Shown in pieces: positions 1 through 10,867 of a stretch of 33,368 nt of DNA. This stretch comes from Blastocladiella britannica. Its lineage: Eukaryota > Blastocladiomycota > Blastocladiomycetes > Blastocladiales > Blastocladiaceae. The stretch lies in contig MU624664.1 in the NCBI GenBank assembly GCA_025349905.2, forward strand, positions 1 to 33,368, in the 5' to 3' direction. The first letter of the stretch is position 1; every line of letters starts with the position of its first letter. The notes under the pieces are model-generated. The model did not search any database and was not told the DNA's origin. It saw only the letters and a list, made by a program, of their open reading frames with translations. A program made the position numbers and the translations under genes.

Positions 1-107
1 AAGGGGGGATTGTAATTAGTTGAAATGGAGCTTGAATGTGTGTTGCGCTCTCGATCGATTGATGAGACATGAACAAGATTAAAATTAGACTGAAAGAGAA
101 TGCTATA

Positions 108-113
108 TTTATT
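108..113 (-). terminator. Poly(A) signal AATAAA of the ankyrin-like gene
   Basis: TTTATT on the plus strand reads AATAAA on the minus strand. It overlaps the likely stop of the ankyrin-like gene and marks where protein-like sequence ends. The position fits a cleavage signal, but a single hexamer is weak evidence. Confidence 0.35.
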
Positions 114-1816
114 GAAGAGGTGGTGAGCCGGCCGCAAAAATTGAGGCCACTGATCCGCGGCCGTCGTTCCGCGCATGGCAACGAACCACCAGCACACGGC
201 CTCGATGGTCGACGCATTGAGAATACACGTGTGTCCCTCCATGATCTGCTCCAACTGCAGCCCAAACTCGGTCGCAGCCACTCTGACCAGCATCTCGAGC
301 GCCCACGCCGACCGGGCCGCCACAAATGTCTGGGTCAGTGCCTTGTGAACCAGATGCGCTCGCGCAGGCTTGGCGAGCAATGAGCCCCACCACTCGAGCC
401 AGTCGCGGTCGCAGTGCCATGCGATCACCGCCCCTAGTTGCAGGAACGTCGGGTCATGGAACCCGACATTGGTCTCCCACCAGGCCATGACGTGGAGGCC
501 CCGCGTGTATCCCTCGGCGGGGATAACGAACAAGGTGGGAGTTTTTTGCTCTGGCAGCGTATCGCGGTGCTCCAGGTACCACTGCAGCACGGGCTGCAGG
601 CGGTAACACAGGGCCGTGGACGCGAGCGAGTCGCCCTATGTCACGTTGGACTGGTCCGGTTGCGAGCGTACCCACTCGAGGACATCCACGGCGCCGACTT
701 TGGCGCACTCGATCGAGTAGTGCGGCGCCCACGTGAACGGCTGGTCGGGTGGGAGATGGTTGGCGGCCCACCATTGAAGCAGCGGTAAGGACCGCGCGCA
801 CGCCCAGGCGGGGGGCAAGTGCCAGCGAAGCACGCCCTGCTGGTTTCGGTACGCATCGCTCTGCATGACCCACTCGACGACTTCCAGTGACCCGCTGGCC
901 AGAGCCGAGATCATGGCCGACTTTTGGCCAAATGTATGGTTGGGCGTGCCATACTCTGTAAACTTGTCCCACCACCACCGGATCAGCTGCATGTTGCCCG
1001 TGCCCAGCGCTCGATTGACAATGTTGTCGAATGGGCTCGGTTGCGGCAGCGTTGGGGGCATTGGTACGCACGCAATGTAGATCCACCACCACTCGAGTAC
1101 TTGCAAGCAGTCTGCTTCGGTGGCAGCGCGGGCGATCGCGTCGCCCTCTCGGGTCGAGAACGTGGGTTTATTCTCTTCTTCGTTTTGGCTGCGCATTCGT
1201 TGGGTGCGAATCCAGGAAAGAACTGCGACCCGACCAGCCCTGGCAACCGCCTCCAGCGTGGTGGTGGACAAAAAAAATCGGCATTAAGCGTGAGGTACCC
1301 AGCGGCCATCGCCCAGTCAAGAACCGCGACGTGATCCATGCTCGCCGAGACCGCCCACGGGGTGTTTTGCCACAGGTGGCCCCATCCACGCTCTTTGCCA
1401 GTGGCCACCGTCCATTCCAAAACAGGTACTTGCCCGCACCGGATTGCAGCATGCACGATCGAGGCCGGCTCGATGGCGTCGGTCGCCATGGGCCCGTTTG
1501 CGCTCGCCCCTGCGTATCGAGAGAAAAACGAGGCCACTGCTGGCACATCGCCGGTTTCCATGAGCGCTTCCATGACGCTGATACACGTGTCCAGAAGCAA
1601 CCATTCAGGGAAATCATCAAGGAGGTACGTGTGGCCCGTGGCCACGGCAAGCGTTGGGTCGATTAGGCCGCGGGCCAAGAATGCGGTGCGGGTGCCGGGC
1701 TGTTCGATGACGCAGAGGACGCGCAAGATCGCTAGACCCTCGGTGAGTTTGGTCGCATGCGCGGCTGCATACTCGAGCGCGAGGGCTGCAATGTCGCCGA
1801 GGTGCAGCGATGCCAT
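109..1816 (-). CDS. Ankyrin-like repeat protein, frame disrupted (possible pseudogene)
   Basis: A degenerate ankyrin-like repeat protein; function unknown, probably protein binding. The ATG at 1816-1814 opens a frame with repeated helical units of the type VLEW...G (VPVLEWTVATG, VAVLDWAMAAG, LQVLEWWW, LEVVEWVMQS, VDVLEWVRSQ). The frame breaks at an 8-T run (A run at 1270-1277 on the plus strand). One extra T would continue it smoothly from NADFF into LSTTTLEAVARAG. The second segment reaches an in-frame TAG at 638-636, and the same frame then stays open with protein-like sequence (LQWYLEH, GLHVMAWWE, HCDRDWLEWWG). Near the end, one extra T in the run at 136-140 would bring in the TAA at 111-109. 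Otherwise the frame runs off the window through non-protein-like codons. The gene lies 63 bp downstream of homocitrate synthase. Read either as a decayed family member or as a gene hit by homopolymer errors. Such families are expanded in Blastocladiomycota (from memory of the group). Confidence 0.55.
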
Positions 1817-1879
1817 TTGTAGAAATGGAAGAGCGTATTGATTGGATTGTACAAAAAGAAAACGTAATGGATACGAAAG

Positions 1880-3285
1880 CTAGACCGCCGCCGGACCTGC
1901 GTCGTGGGAGCGGGCGTCAGAGGCACCGACGTGGGGCGATGGTAAGTGTGACGCCGAATCACACCGCGCACTGGCAGATGCATCCTTGCCAGCAGAGCAA
2001 ATCATGGCATCCACCGTCTCCGTGTCGATCGCGGCACCAATCTCGTCAGCGCGTTCCTTGATACGTGCCGTCAATGCCTTGCATGCGGCATCGTCCAGCG
2101 CAACACCCAACGCCACTGCCCGAGCCCGCACCGCGTTCCAACCCGTGAGCCGGTGGCCAATGGCGACGGTCCGCGCCACCCCGAAATCGTCGGGCCGCAG
2201 CACCTCGTACGTGGACGGGTTCTTGAGCACAGCCTTGGCGTGAATGCCCGCCTTGTGCGAGAACGCATTGGCGCCCGTCACGCACTCGTTGAACGGGATC
2301 TCGATTCCGACCGCGCGCGCCACCAGCTGCTCGAGTGGGAGCAGTGCGCGCAAGTCGTACCGCGCCATCACCGCGTCGCGGTCGGCCGTGTACACGCGCG
2401 CCAGCAGCGCACCGAGCGGAGTAATCCCGTTGCGCTCGCCAATGCCCAGCACGCACGTGTCAATGTGTGTCGCTCCCGCCTGCAGTGCGCAGTACGCGTT
2501 GGCAACCGCGCAACCCGTGTCGTTGTGGAAATGGGTCTCGATGTCGCACCCGACGACTCCACGCAGCGTGCGCACCACGTCGTACACTTGGCGCGGGTCG
2601 GCGCACCCGACGGTATCGGCGACGCCGACGCGGTCGACGCCCAGCCGGTCCACGTGCCGGTACAGCGCCAGCAAGTCCACCAGGTCCGACCGGAACGCGT
2701 CCTCGGACGAGAACCGGACCTCGAGGCCGCGGCCGCGCACGTACGTGATCACTTGCTCGGCCTGGTGCGCAATCGCCGCCATGTCCTTGCCGTGCGAGTG
2801 CTCGCGCAACAGCGGCGACGTCCCAATCACCACATTGAGTCCGGCCACGCCCGTGTCGGCGGCAATCCGCACGTCGTCCATGTGACAGCGGACGTGCGCA
2901 ACCACTTTGGCGCGTAAACCCAGGCCCGCCAGCAAAGCACAGTCTCGGCGCGATTGCTCGGACGCGGCGGGCGACGTGACTTCAATGTACTCGACACCCA
3001 GCGCGTCCAGCGCACGTGCAATCGCTACCTTGGTGTCCGTGTCGAAATGAGCGTGAATGAATTGCTCTCCTTCTGTATTATCATATTGTGAGTTAGCGAT
3101 GGGAAATCCGGTGCAATGGGAATAATCCTCAGTTACGAACCACGTAAGGTCGAATCAATAATGGCAAAATCCGACACACGCGACAGTGCGTCGGCTGAGC
3201 GCATCGGTGTCGACGAGGGGGCCGTGCGCGCCGCCGCTGCGGAGTTGTTGGAAGAGGCAGAGAATGGGAAGCCTGATTGGTGCAT
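1880..3285 (-). CDS. LYS20: Homocitrate synthase (lysine biosynthesis)
   Basis: Condenses acetyl-CoA with 2-oxoglutarate to homocitrate, the committed step of the fungal alpha-aminoadipate pathway to lysine. Exons 3141-3285 and 1880-3072 are joined across a 68-nt intron (3073-3140; donor GTTCGT, branch GCTAACTC, acceptor TACAG), giving 445 residues. The intron splits the Glu codon of DSTLRE-GEQF. Hallmarks are [14 protein letters not shown] (residues 40-53), [56 protein letters not shown] and HKAGIHAKA. The expected metal ligands are Glu49, His229 and His231, matching the spacing of E44/H224/H226 in fission yeast Lys4. The start at 3285 is the first in-frame ATG and adds a Ser/Ala-rich leader; Met28 is a possible alternative start. 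The last ~30 residues are Ser/His-rich and not conserved. Identification is secure. Confidence 0.95.
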
Positions 3286-3825
3286 CTTTTGGATTGACTG
3301 TGATATTAAAAGGAGCTGCTCTGTGGTAGTAAAAGAAGAAGAGGATGGGGAGGGGGCATGCCGCGACTATAAGAGCTCCCGCACTCACTTGAGCGAGCGT
3401 CGCCTCTCGTTTTCGAGAGATGGAAGTGTTTTGCACTTGCCCATTTGATATTGGCTCGGATCCATTCATCGCGTTTGTCTGTTGCAGTCAGAGAGCAAAG
3501 CACGGCCCATCAAACGTTTTTTGCTTTTTGTTTTTCACGCGGATCCCCCATCAAAATGAAGAAGAGATTGGATTTTGCTCTCATCTGACCTTTTTACTGG
3601 TTCATCTTGCTGTGGGTCCCCTTTTTTATTCTTTTTGTTGTTAGCCTTTCTAGAGTAGTGTTGTTCGTTCATCTCATTCATTCAATCTGTTGATGATCGT
3701 TGCGACGCCCAGCCAACTTCCCAAGACAAGTCATGAAGAAACAATTACATTTCAATAAACTACTTGCGTGTGTGTGTTTGCCGCCGGCACGCAGCTCGAG
3801 GGGTAGAGATGGGAAAAAAAGGAAA
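3286..3825. other. Intergenic: homocitrate synthase upstream region and oxygenase 3' flank
   Basis: This 540-bp gap has no convincing gene. It is AT-rich with several T runs, unlike the GC-rich coding DNA around it. On the minus strand, a CTTATAG sequence lies about 85 bases before the homocitrate synthase ATG and could serve as a TATA-like element. A 6-bp perfect stem with a TTTT loop (CTCTCG/CGAGAG) sits at 3404-3419. I saw no Gcn4-type TGASTCA or Lys14-type site by eye. Confidence 0.5.
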
Positions 3826-5023
3826 TCACTGAGTCGCGCGCTTGGTCGGGTCGGCCAGGGAAATCAGCTCCAGCTCCTTGCGCACGTAATCCCCACAGAA
3901 GATGGGCGGGTACTCGGCGATCGCCTCAGGCGTCGCGTAGTCACCCAGCGGGCGCAGTTCCTGGTCCGACTGGATATGGTAGAACAGCGTCGATGAGACC
4001 CGCCACAGCGACTTGCCCGCGGCCTTGGCGCGTTCCACGGCCTCGAGCGTCTTCTGGTTGACAATCACCTCATGGTAACCCGCCAGAATCGCTCCGCCCG
4101 TCAACCGTTCCATCTGCTGTCCGGCCTGCACCAGCAAGCACCCGTCGGGGACCGCCACCGACATTTTCGCGCCCGAGTTGCGGGCCCACACGTGCAACCC
4201 CGGGTACCGCGACTTGCCGTGAATGGTGAGGAAGTTGAGGTCGGTGTGGAACGCGGCAAAGATGGTGTTGAGCTGGTTGAACCGGGCCAGGTCCGAGCCC
4301 GTAGGCGCAAGCAAGTGCGGGCCGTACTTGGCCATGTTCACCAGCGTGTCCTTTTCCAGGCCCAGCCCAACCGCAAGCAGCTCCGAGACCGACTCGACCG
4401 CATCGTGCAGCTGCTGGCCGTACCCGTCCATGACCCGCAGCCACTTGGCCTCGAACGCCTTGGGCACCACGGGCGGCGAGTTGAGCTGCGCAAACTTGGA
4501 CGTCGGCGGGAGCGGGCCGATGCGGTGGAAGAAGCGCCACTTGGGGTCGGCGCCTTTTTTATACGGTGTCAGTACTGCGTTGCGAGCTAGAAAAAAAGTG
4601 AAAGGTACCAACCAGTCCACTGCACGGGCTTGTCCTCGGCCGGCAGATCCTCGAGAATCTGCTGGCACTTGGGCGACTTGAAGCACATGGCCTCCTCGAC
4701 AAACTCGGGGGTCGCGCCTGTACCATAACATTATCAATACCATTTCCAAACAACATAGAAAAAAAAAACTCACCAATCTGGTAGTGCAGGTCGGGGCGCA
4801 CGTCCTGCAGCTTGACGTCGTGCGGCTGCTCAAAGTACTCCTCGACCATGTCCAGGAACTCGTAGTTGGCCGACTCGGGCACGCGCGGGTCACGCAGCAG
4901 CAGCGCGCCGTACGACTTGAGCGCCTCGGCCGCCTTGGTGCACTCGGCCTTGGCGGCGTCGGATGTCGGGTCGGCAAAGTACACGGCCAGGTCGACAATC
5001 GGGAGCGAAAGGGGGACGACCAT
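3826..5023 (-). CDS. 2-oxoglutarate/Fe(II)-dependent oxygenase, isopenicillin N synthase-like
   Basis: A non-heme iron dioxygenase-like protein of 360 residues; substrate unknown. Exons are 4774-5023, 4613-4717 and 3826-4553; introns are 4718-4773 (GTGAGT then ten T) and 4554-4612 (donor GTTGGT, acceptor preceded by six A). The N-terminus VPLSLPIVDLAVYF resembles the DIOX_N region, with PESANYEFLDMVEEYFEQP following. The iron-binding facial triad is visible as His221-x-Asp223 (FHTDLNFLTIH) and His279 (AGYHEVIVN). Arg303 followed by V-S-S is the candidate 2-oxoglutarate carboxylate anchor. No signal peptide or membrane segment is seen. Its neighbour makes homocitrate from 2-oxoglutarate, but nothing else links the two. 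Family assignment is firm; the reaction is not predictable from sequence alone. Confidence 0.85.
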
Positions 5024-5241
5024 TTTTGTTTATATTTTATGAGTTTTGCTTGGGTAGGGAAGAGAGAAGGCCGACGACGACCGACCCCAACTATTTGAGG
5101 GGCGAGCAAGAGTTTTTTTTTTCCCCGCGCCAGACCAAATTTATGCAGAATAAGCTTGCCGGAGTAATATTAGACGCGTGTTTCAGTCCGCGCGTCATAC
5201 TGACCGAATAACGGTTAAATTGCAAGTTAAGTAAATATAAT

Positions 5242-8200
5242 TTACGGCGATCCGCCTCGCTCCAACACGGCCGCTGCTGCCTGTTCCAGCTGCGTAAAGT
5301 CAGCGACCCATCCGGGCCCAATATCCGCCGCCACATCATCGAGCGGAGACGGCCGTTCCGCGACCGGGCTCGGAATGCGGGCCGGGCTCGTTGGCGAGTC
5401 GGTTCCGTCGTACGCTCCCGACGTGATGCTGGTCTTGGTGGAGCTGGACGGGATCGACGCCTGGCCCGTGCGCTCCGAGGGCGACTGGTATCCCATAGGA
5501 CCCGCCCAGTCCATATCGTCGCCGTCATCGTCGTCCTCAATGACGCCGAACCGGTCCGGCAGCTCGCCCGAGATTTGCTGGCACAAGTACCGAGCAAACT
5601 GGTCGGTCGCCACCCCGCCCGCCACATCCATGACATCCCCGTCGTCGTCGCCGTCGTCCAGCCCATACGAGTACGGCGTAGGCGACGCAAGCCCATTAGG
5701 CCCCGCGTTCGGCCGCGCCCCACCCAGCACTTTGGACTCGCGGTCGCGAGTCTCGCGCAACGTGCGCCCGGCGTACTCGAGCCAGTCCTCAGCGGCCAAC
5801 TGGTCGGCGAGTTCGCGGCGCATGCCGTCGTCGCACCGCTGCTCGAGGTACGCGACCACCACGTCGGCGATCAGCGTCACGTGGCCCATGTACCCGAGCC
5901 GCACGCCCTTGGGTTGCTCGGCCTCGTAGTCGGACGCGCGCGATGCCCGTGGAATCCGCCGCAGCAGTGCGCCGTCGCGCAGCAACGTGCGCACCAGCGA
6001 TGCGGTGCGGTCCGACGCGCCATTGAGCACCTGGAGGACCATGTCGTACACGATCCCGTGCAAGATGTTGTTCCAGGGAAAGTAGAAAAACAGGTCCAGG
6101 CACGTCACCAGGATGCGGGTGTCGGTGAACGCTGCCCGTAGTGCTGCCTGCAGTTCCTCGCCGTAAATCGGCGCCAAATCTGCGAGACGGATCGATGCGG
6201 GCACCCGGCGCGAGGAGGCGCGTTGCTCGGACGCCGCCTCGCCCGACGTCACCACCTCGTTGAACGATACGGTGCCGCCGCCACCCACGCGACCGCCCAC
6301 CAACGGCAGGTCGGCCTCAAACTGGACCGTGGTCTGTGCAGTATCCGAGGGCGAGCGCCCGATCGTCCCCACCGCGGCCGCGAGCGACCCGCCGCTGGCA
6401 CTGCCAGCGACGACCCCGGTACCGTCGCCGGCATTCGACCCTTCGTACCCGGACGGATTGAGCGCCAGGCTGCTCGTCACTTGGTCCGCCAGCTCCGAGA
6501 CATTGTCATGGACACTGTTGTCATCGGTGGTGGTGATGGTAGTGCTGGTGGTCGATACGGGGACAACAATGCCAATGGACGTGGTGCGCGGGGGAGGCAC
6601 CCCTGTCGCCGCACCTGCTGCTGCTCCTGCCGCCTGCGGAGGGGGCGATTGCGCGGCCGTGAACATTTCGGCTGAGGACGCGACCTGCATATCCGTGATG
6701 GGCCGCAGCGAATTTCCGCCGCCCGCAATCGAAGACGACGCGTGGAGCGGCGTGGGCGCCGCGGCGGCAGTGGCCGCGCGAACAAGCATGCGCTGGGTCT
6801 CGGCGGGCTCGTCAGTCGGGTCCATGATGGCCTCCTCGATCGCGCACCGTAGCAGTTCCGCCAGCAGCTCGCACAGCCGCAGCCGTGCCTGACCCAGTGG
6901 GATCCGGCGCGCTCCACCGGGGACCGCCGGGTCAAGCACCGGCAAGTCGCGGGTCCCAAACTGGTTGTTGACCAGCACCTGCTGCAGTTCCGGCAAGTGC
7001 GCGCATAGGACGCGCACCATCGAGCACAGGTTCATGGGCACGCGACGGTCGATAGCGTCGGCGCTCCCCGGCCGAAGCGGTGACCCCTCGCCGCCGACGT
7101 TACTGTTTTCCTGCATCTGGGCGACGGCGGCGGCCTGCGACTGGAACATGGCCGACATGTCGGCCGAGTTGCGGCGAATCAGTTCCACAAACAGTGCTAC
7201 GCCGCTGACAAGCGTCGACGCCGAGTGCGGGGCCTGCACGTCCAGCATCCATTTGACCAGCTCGCCGACCACCCGTTCCGACTTGAGCTCGGCGACCAGC
7301 GGGTTTTCTTCCATGCGCGCGCCGTCCACGCAGATCGCCTGCACCATCGCCACCATATCCAGCAGCGCCGACGACGCGGTCGCGTGCGTGTCGGGCGCGT
7401 GCGCGTTCGGATCCATGTACCCGATCAGCATGTCCACGAGCCCTTGGTCCCGCAGCCACTGCGCCGAGCCCTCGAGCCGGCCCGCGGGAAGTTCCTCGAC
7501 ACCCACCAGCTTCAGCAGCAAGTCCATCACGTTGGCATTCTCGATTGCGTGGGCTACCAGCCGCGGCAGAAAACCGGACTCGGCTTTCAGCGCTTGCAGC
7601 GTCGGCTCGGTCTTGCGCACCAGCAAGTTGGACAGGATTTTGGACCAGTACGCGGCCTGGTGCGCGTCGAGTGGAACCGGCAGATCGAGCACCTGCAGCA
7701 GGTCTTGGATCGAGCTCGGGGACTCGATCAGCGAGTCGAGGAAATCGAGCACATCGGCCGAGTAGATTTCCGACACAATGTACGGATACCTTTTTGATTT
7801 GGTGTGTAAGCTGGAAATGGCAAGAGCGATATAAATATATGATCGTACCGCACACGCAGCTTCTCCTGCCGCTCGGCCTCTTCTACTGGAGACGTGTCGC
7901 CCGATCCGGTCGATTTGCGATTCCCGGCCGCATCCTTGCTCCCAGACCCAGTCGATCCGATGGATGCGCTCGAACTAGATGAGGAAGAGTTGGGCAAAGT
8001 AGTTGCCGAATCGGTTACAGAACCACCGGTCGTCGTTGTCGGTGGTGCCGCTGCTCTGGGAGTTGTTGGAGAATCGGGACCAACCACTCCTCCATTCTGC
8101 TGTTGCTGCTGCTGCTGCTCGTCGGTATCGGATGGCAGGGCAACAAGGTGCAGTTTTGTCACGTAGCCAATCAACTGCGTTACGGCTTCTGGGCGGGTCA

Positions 8201-8444
8201 AGCTGTATAGCGATTTGGTCAGTGGGGGGGAAAAAAAAAGCACACGCGTGTCCCACTCCTGGTACTTGATGCTCTTGGATAAAAGTGGCACACACACGAC
8301 GTACTAAGTAATCAGCTTTGGGTTCGCAGACTTGATCTCTTGCAAAAGGTCCGATTGGTCCAGGACTTCCTCAATGGTCACGGTCGGAGAGTCCAGGACC
8401 GCGTCGATCATGGACGCTGCCTGCACACCGAGCCGCCAAAACAT
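5242..8444 (-). CDS. SAPS-domain protein, Sit4/PP6 phosphatase regulatory subunit
   Basis: Expected regulatory subunit of a Sit4/PP6-type Ser/Thr phosphatase (yeast Sap155/185/190; animal PP6R), acting in G1 progression and nutrient signalling. It has 1013 residues. Exons are 8305-8444, 7849-8202 and 5242-7789; introns are 8203-8304 (102 nt) and 7790-7848. The first exon begins MFWRLGV, the family's conserved start (MFWKFDL in animals), followed by TIEEVLDQSDLLQEIKS and NPKLITYLTRPEAV. A Gln7 and Ser/Thr-rich insert (about residues 70-155) separates this from YPYIVSEIYSADVLDFL. Helical repeats continue through SNLLVRKTEPTLQALK and NVMDLLLKLVGVEE to ILVTCLDLFFYFPWNNILHG, a strong SAPS landmark. 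The C-terminal region is acidic (DDDDGDDMDW). The middle ~180 residues are low complexity. Identification is secure; which paralogue cannot be said. Confidence 0.92.
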
Positions 8445-8692
8445 ATTGTTGCGTGGTCGATAGTGTTCAACGATTCAAAAGATAATGAAAAAATGGTCGC
8501 GAGAGTGGCAACGCAATGTTGGCTGAATTGGAACGAGGAATATATGTCGCTCGTGCTTATTGCAATTGATGGTGTCGCGAACGAAAGGAAAGGAGGAGTA
8601 ATAAATATATGCCCTTGGATGAGCGAATAGGCCAGGAGATAGAGAGAAGGATTTGAAGACGAAAGAGAGGTTTTCCAAAAGGATCGATCATT

Positions 8693-10784
8693 TCATGGTC
8701 GGTCTCCCGCGCTCATGGAACTCGCACTGGATCCCGACCGCGCGCCGCCGCCAGAGTTGCTCCCGGCGCCACTGCTGCCTTGGCTCGCCGTCCCTCCGCC
8801 CGATCCGCCATTATCAGCCGCATCGTCCACCAACCGTTTCCGCACCGCATGGACTGCATCCACCCACCCTTTAGCGTCCAGCTGCGTGCACTCGAGGTAG
8901 TACGTCCGTCCTGGCGTGTGCACGAACCAGTACTTGGACGACTTGAGCTCGGGGATCGTTCGCGTGGACCATGGGATCTCGCCCTTGACCTCGCCCTTGT
9001 CCGAGTCAATGTAGATCAGCCTTGGTGTGTCCGTCAGGATCTATTGTTATATATATTTATTTAGTTTTGATTCCTTCGCAATGATCATGGAAATAAAAAA
9101 AAAACGACGTACCAAAAAGCGCTTTTTGCTAAACAGCCCTTTCCGCTTCAAGACGAACCCGCTGCGCAAGATCAGCTCGTCGTCATGCACAAAACAATGC
9201 CACGGCCCCGCTCGCTGCTCGGCCAGCAATCGCTCGCGCTGCTGGTCCGTTGGCCGAGGGGGTCGCGGTGGTGTCCCCGCCACGGGCGACAGCATGGCCT
9301 CGCAGTTAGCGATGGCAGCGGCCGGGTCGCGGAGCGTCGCCGACAATGGCGTGTCGTCCACCTGCGTGGCCGCAAACCCGGACGCAAGCATCATCACCTC
9401 TGGATCAGCCATGTCTTCGTCGTGCTCCCCCCTCCGCATGGCCGCCCCGAGCGACGACGACGGATCGGCAAGTGCGCTGAGCCCACCGTCAATGGACGCG
9501 CCCGCCCCCGGCAAGTAGGGAACCAGCGGCGGTGGGGTTTGAGTCCAAATCTCGGTCCACACGATAGCAGTACCCTCACCGGGTGGTGGCGAAAAGAACG
9601 GGTGTTGTTTCACTTGTGCGATCGAAATCCGTTGCAATGGGTCCAAGACCAAGATTTTCTCCACCAGATCGCGGGCCACCGGTGGGAACCCGGGCGGGAA
9701 CGAGTACTCGAGCTTGAGGATCTTCTGAAACGTCTGGTACTCGTTGGCGCCCTTGAATGGTGGACGGCCAGCCAACAGCTGGTACAAGATGCAGCCGATC
9801 GCCCACACGTCGGACGCGGGCATTGCTGACTTGTCGTTCAACAGCTCTGGGGAGACGTATTCGGCGGTGCCGACAAACGACCGGCCGGTCGAGGGGGCTA
9901 TGCCCGAGGGCGGGGAGTCCGCGTCGGCAGTGGCTGTTGGCGAGTCTGACGCTGCCTTTGGAGGTGCTGGTGGTGTTGGTGGTGTTGCGGGGGATGAGGA
10001 CGCCGACGACGCTGGCGCCAAAGGGACAGTGATTTTGGCCGAGCCGAAATCGGCCAGCTTGACGTGCATGTCCTTGGACAGGAGAATGTTCTCGGGCTGT
10101 TCCATGGTTTTTTATGAGTATATCATGGTGATCATGTCTTAAAGAAGGGGACGTACCTTGAGATCGCGGTGCAGGATGCCCTGAAAAATGAAAACATGAG
10201 ATATGGCCAACACCAGAAAACAAAAATAAAAAAGACACAATGGATACCTTGGAATGCAGGTACTCGATCGCCGTGACAATCTCGGCCACGTAGAACCGGG
10301 TGGCCGGCTGATCGAACGAGCCCAGCTTGCGAATGTACGACAGCAGCTCTCCCCTCTCCGCCAGTTCGATCACAAAGTACAGCGACTGCTGGTCCTGGAA
10401 CGTGTAGTACAGGCGGATCACCAGCGGATGGCGCGTGTGGTGCAGCACGTCCTTCTCGATGTTGACGTACTTGACTTTTTTTTCCTTGACAATGTGCCGC
10501 TTGTCGAGCATCTTGATGGCAAACAGCCGGCCACTGGACCGCTCGCGCGCCTTGATCACGGTCGAGTACGACCCCTCGCCGACGGAGGTGAGAAAGTCAA
10601 AGTCGGCTGGGCCGCGCTTACGAATAGCTGATGGCGACGGGGTTGGGATCACTGATGTTGTGGCAGGGGCATCCGTTGGAGGCGTAGTGCTAGTGCTATT
10701 ATTGATAGTGGTACGAGCACCATTGCCGCCGCCGGGAATGGTGAGCAGTGGCGGTGGTGGCGGTGTCGACGACGACGAGTCCAT
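8693..10784 (-). CDS. PDK1: PDK1-type AGC protein kinase with C-terminal PH domain
   Basis: Master kinase that phosphorylates activation loops of other AGC kinases (yeast Pkh1/2 orthologue). It has 630 residues. Exons are 10248-10784, 10157-10180, 9113-10096 and 8693-9040; introns are 10181-10247, 10097-10156 and 9041-9112. The kinase domain runs from about residue 63: SVGEGSYSTV glycine loop, Lys91 (FAIKML), Glu110, HRD with Asp185, DFG with Asp203, and a Pro/Ala-rich insert before Ser260 of the activation loop (SFVGTAEYVSPELL). The 24-nt second exon encodes GILHRDLK, including the catalytic Asp. Residues ~485-590 form a PH domain (GFVLKRKGLFSKKRFL, LIYIDSDKGEVKGEIPWS, FVHTPGRTYYLE), followed by a Gly/Ser-rich tail. 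It is transcribed divergently from the GRASP gene. Identification is secure. Confidence 0.96.
10157..10180 (-). other. 24-nt microexon of PDK1 encoding the catalytic loop
   Basis: Flanked by acceptor TTTCAG and donor GTACGT, this in-frame exon encodes eight residues, GILHRDLK. Without it the kinase lacks the HRD motif, so its inclusion decides whether the product is active. The exon sits between introns of 67 and 60 nt. Both junctions are phase 0, so skipping would keep the frame while removing the catalytic Asp. Confidence 0.9.
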
Positions 10785-10867
10785 TTTTTTTTTTGAGGTT
10801 TTCGAGAGAGCACTTTTTTTTCTCTCTTTCTCGCAACTCAGCGTGGCGACATCTAAAAAATATTCAA
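10785..10867. promoter_or_regulatory. Short divergent promoter between PDK1 and GRASP
   Basis: Only 83 bases separate the two ATGs. The stretch holds long T runs, a CT-rich tract and an A-rich segment just before the GRASP start. No TATA box is obvious. Both 5' UTRs must be short or overlap. Confidence 0.6.

Noticed and set aside
636..671. 36-nt intron that would remove the in-frame TAG of the ankyrin-like gene
   Set aside because: It has GT and AG ends, but the shortest supported intron here is 53 nt and no CTRAC branch motif is present. Kept only as an alternative.
1880..5023. Lysine-related or secondary-metabolite cluster of homocitrate synthase and the 2OG oxygenase
   Set aside because: Adjacency and shared use of 2-oxoglutarate are the only links. 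No synthetase, transporter or regulator of such a cluster is next to them.
8099..8120. CAG/CTG repeat as an unstable microsatellite
   Set aside because: It encodes Gln7 in the SAPS protein; this length is ordinary for low-complexity coding sequence.
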